Below are positions 32,503 to 34,218 of a stretch of DNA of 34,218 bases, one piece after another (within the stretch, counting starts at the first letter, position 1; every line of letters begins with the position of its first letter). The DNA comes from Chloroflexota bacterium (GTDB taxonomy: Bacteria; Chloroflexota; JAHJIN01). The position numbers were made by a program, and so were the translations under genes. The notes below the pieces were generated by a model. The model saw only the letters and a list, made by a program, of their open reading frames with translations, was not told where the DNA came from and made no database searches. The DNA is taken from the NCBI GenBank assembly GCA_018823415.1, contig JAHJIN010000240.1, positions 1-34,218 on the forward strand, written 5' to 3'.

Positions 32503-33327
32503 ATGGACTATCAGCAAGCATCCGCACTGCGGAACCCTAACTCGTCATGGACACCCCCCGAATTGCTGGGCTGGTTGGCCCCCCGGCTGGCCGACGAATG
32601 CCGCCTGCACGCCCTGGAGACCGCGGCCCTGCAGGACCAGGTAGTGTCCAGTCGGCGCCAATTTCGCCAGCTGATCGAGCAGGCCCTAGCCTGGGGCGCC
32701 TTTGTGCGCCAGCCGGTGCAGATCACTCGCGAACTGGGGCGACTCACCCCACTATTGGACTGGACGCCGCTGGGGCGCACCTTGTACCGCCATTGGCATC
32801 AGGCCCCCATGCCCCGGACGTTCCTGGACCGGACTTGCTACCAATATCGTACCCCAGAGCAGGTCTATCTGGCACTGACGACCCGGGAGTGGCTGCTGCG
32901 CACCGGGTATGCCGCCCGGTCTGAGGATGTAGACATGCTCCCAAAGTATTTACCGATTCGGCCGCGGCCGGGTTCCAAAGAGATCGATAGAATCAAACCG
33001 CACATGGTGCTCACCCGGCCCTATGACCGCTGCCTGGCGGTCGAGTTGGTGACCGGGCTGGAACCGGTCGACGAGGCGGCGTTTACACGCTGGTATGACC
33101 TGGCCGTCTATCACACGGGTATCGGCGTCGTCATCGTATCAACCCAACAGATGCAGCAATGCCAGGCCGCGTTTGTCGACTGGCAAAAAGACCAGCCTCC
33201 TCCCTGGCGCCAGGCGCGCGTGCTGTTCACCAGTTTGCAGACCCTGCGCCAGCGGCTCGCCCCCGCGGCCGCGGACCCGCTGCCGGCCGGCACCTTCTGG
33301 CTGGCCGAGTGGTCGCGACCAGGTTAG
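32503..33327 (+). CDS. Replication-relaxation-like protein, second paralogue
   Basis: A 274-residue paralogue of the preceding gene. Shared segments are YLALTTREWLLRTGYAARSE, the PYDRCLAVELVTGLEPVDE region with its glutamate, WYDLAVYHTGIGVVIVST, and the end AADPLPAGTFWLAEW. It is 54 residues shorter, having lost or diverged in the N-terminal region. The acidic positions are kept, so both copies may be active. AGGAGGT precedes the ATG. It is bracketed by inverted copies of CTATAAACTG (32411 on plus; 33397 and 33545 on minus). It is the last gene of the rightward module. Confidence 0.65.
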   Translation: MDYQQASALRNPNSSWTPPELLGWLAPRLADECRLHALETAALQDQVVSSRRQFRQLIEQALAWGAFVRQPVQITRELGRLTPLLDWTPLGRTLYRHWHQAPMPRTFLDRTCYQYRTPEQVYLALTTREWLLRTGYAARSEDVDMLPKYLPIRPRPGSKEIDRIKPHMVLTRPYDRCLAVELVTGLEPVDEAAFTRWYDLAVYHTGIGVVIVSTQQMQQCQAAFVDWQKDQPPPWRQARVLFTSLQTLRQRLAPAAADPLPAGTFWLAEWSRPG

Positions 33328-33556
33328 AACCAGCAGTTGCGTCATCGAGTCGACCCCCGGCCACCGAGCCAAATGCGGTTATATGCTGGCTATGATCAGT
33401 TTATAGCTGCCGGGTCTGGGAGCCGGTACAGCCATGCGCCAGGCAATCAAGGGCCGCCAACCTGAACTGGTTGGCGGCCCTTCCTGTCAGTTCCATCTGC
33501 TAGATGATGGTGGCGGCCCGGCCGATTCCATGCGCTGATCAGGTCCAGTTTATAGG
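33328..33556. other. Gap with repeat words
   Basis: There is no gene here. Minus-strand CTATAAACTG words occur at 33397-33406 and, as CTATAAACTGG, at 33545-33555. The 17-nt stretch 33392-33408 matches 609-625 at the left end in 15 positions, so this may be an attachment or recombination region of the element. Confidence 0.5.
33449..33482 (+). terminator. Perfect 14-bp hairpin after the replication module
   Basis: AAGGGCCGCCAACC (33449-33462) pairs perfectly with GGTTGGCGGCCCTT (33469-33482) around TGAACT. It lies 121 bp after the last gene of the rightward module and before the convergent peptidase gene. The T-run is weak (TTCCTG), so it may act as a bidirectional or factor-assisted terminator. 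Confidence 0.65.
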
Positions 33557-34218
33557 CTATCCGGCTGCTCGGCGCCGCCGCCGGCGCAGGCCCCACACCC
33601 CCACTGCCGCACCCAGGCCGGCCACCCCGGCCAGGACGACTGCCGCCAGTCGCGCGCCGCTGTCCACCGTCAGCACCGGCTGGTGTAACCCCACATAGCG
33701 CCGGGGTGGCGTGAAATACGTCTCTACCACCCGGGTCAGGTCGGCCGGCGTCACAGCCGCGATGCCGGCCGGGTAATCGGGCACCGGCTCGTCATCGGCC
33801 AGCACCGCCGGCCACTGGGCCAGCCAGCTCGCCCGGGCCATGTTGTCTTCCATGTCCAAAGCCCAGCGCCCCTGGAGCAGCGCCTGCGCGTCGGTCACCC
33901 GGTCCGCAGCGACTTCCCCCTGCTGGATAGCCGCTATCGCCTCGGCGATGGCCTGCTCGATGGTCGTCCAGTTGTCCGCCGCCGAGGTGGTCTGGATGAC
34001 CAGGTAGCCAGTGTCGTCGAACCAGGCGTTACCGGCGCCCAGGCCGTACACCAGGCCACGGCGATAGCGAATCTCTTGCGTCAGCTCCTGGTCTAGCATC
34101 TGCGCCAGGACCTCCAGGGCCCAGCGGTCCGGGTGGGTGCGCCCCACCGTCCGCGCGCCCACCAACAGGGTGGTCTGGTCGGTGAACCAGGGGCCGCGGA
34201 CCACCACCTGGTGCGGTC
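33557..34218 (-). CDS. M16 peptidase, C-terminal part (runs off window)
   Basis: The 3' part of a zinc metallopeptidase-family (insulinase/PqqL-type) gene; the start lies beyond base 34218. Visible features are LEVLAQMLDQELTQEIRYRR followed by GLVYGLGAGNAWFDDTGYLV (the conserved second-domain region), and later LTRVVETYFTPPRRYVGL. The catalytic HxxEH would be upstream, outside the window. A single alanine/glycine/valine-rich membrane helix and an arginine-rich tail (LRRRRRRAAG) end the protein, so the C-terminus is anchored in the membrane with a cytoplasmic basic end. It is unlike the neighbouring accessory genes and probably chromosomal. Confidence 0.85.
   Translation of the reverse strand, partial: PHQVVVRGPWFTDQTTLLVGARTVGRTHPDRWALEVLAQMLDQELTQEIRYRRGLVYGLGAGNAWFDDTGYLVIQTTSAADNWTTIEQAIAEAIAAIQQGEVAADRVTDAQALLQGRWALDMEDNMARASWLAQWPAVLADDEPVPDYPAGIAAVTPADLTRVVETYFTPPRRYVGLHQPVLTVDSGARLAAVVLAGVAGLGAAVGVWGLRRRRRRAAG

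Overview
The window is GC-rich bacterial DNA with strong AGGAGG-type ribosome binding sites and tightly packed, often overlapping genes. AbrB/PIN and RHH/PIN toxin-antitoxin modules, a Thg1-like protein, pRiA4b-ORF3, SEC-C, DUF1841 and SNF2/SWIM genes together suggest a Chloroflexota-like bacterium. That is a judgement from gene content; no rRNA or tRNA is present to confirm it. The layout looks like accessory DNA: an integrated or plasmid-derived element with chromosome-like sequence, the tail of an M16 peptidase gene, at the right edge.

Left edge (1-3.6 kb): a scrapyard. Two tyrosine recombinase remnants lie in tandem, one carrying a 30-bp in-frame insertion inside its catalytic HxxRH box. 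A conserved gene tail with a terminator hairpin follows, then an unrecognised coding fragment, an intact RHH/VapC toxin-antitoxin pair behind a clear promoter, a DUF2293 gene, and an AbrB-type antitoxin whose PIN toxin has been cut to 21 codons.

Middle (3.6-22.7 kb): two plus-strand conserved hypotheticals converge on a leftward run of fifteen genes (22,640 down to 5,443). Most neighbours overlap or lie within 40 bp, and the run sits behind one strong promoter (TTGACA-N17-TACCAT). In transcription order it encodes an SNF2 helicase, a SWIM zinc-finger protein, DUF1841, TPR, DUF3024, a HEAT-repeat protein, two consecutive helicase-associated proteins, a small unknown, a SEC-C protein, pRiA4b-ORF3, a DUF6930-like protein, a small unknown, a Thg1-like nucleotidyltransferase and an AP-endonuclease-type TIM barrel. 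This is the best candidate in the window for an undescribed multi-gene system. Its function cannot be read from sequence alone.

Right (23.0-33.5 kb): a plus-strand replication and maintenance module. It runs from an initiator gene containing 33-bp repeats and large palindromes (a phage-lambda-O-like in-gene origin is inferred), through a DnaC-like loader, DnaB helicase, HTH protein, ParM-like actin, RHH partner with tandem centromere-like repeats and FtsK/HerA-type translocase, to small unknowns and two tandem replication-relaxation-like paralogues. It ends near a perfect 14-bp hairpin. A second copy of the conserved gene tail plus hairpin (22.75-23.0 kb) separates this module from the fifteen-gene operon. 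The left-end copy lies 21.7 kb away in the same orientation.
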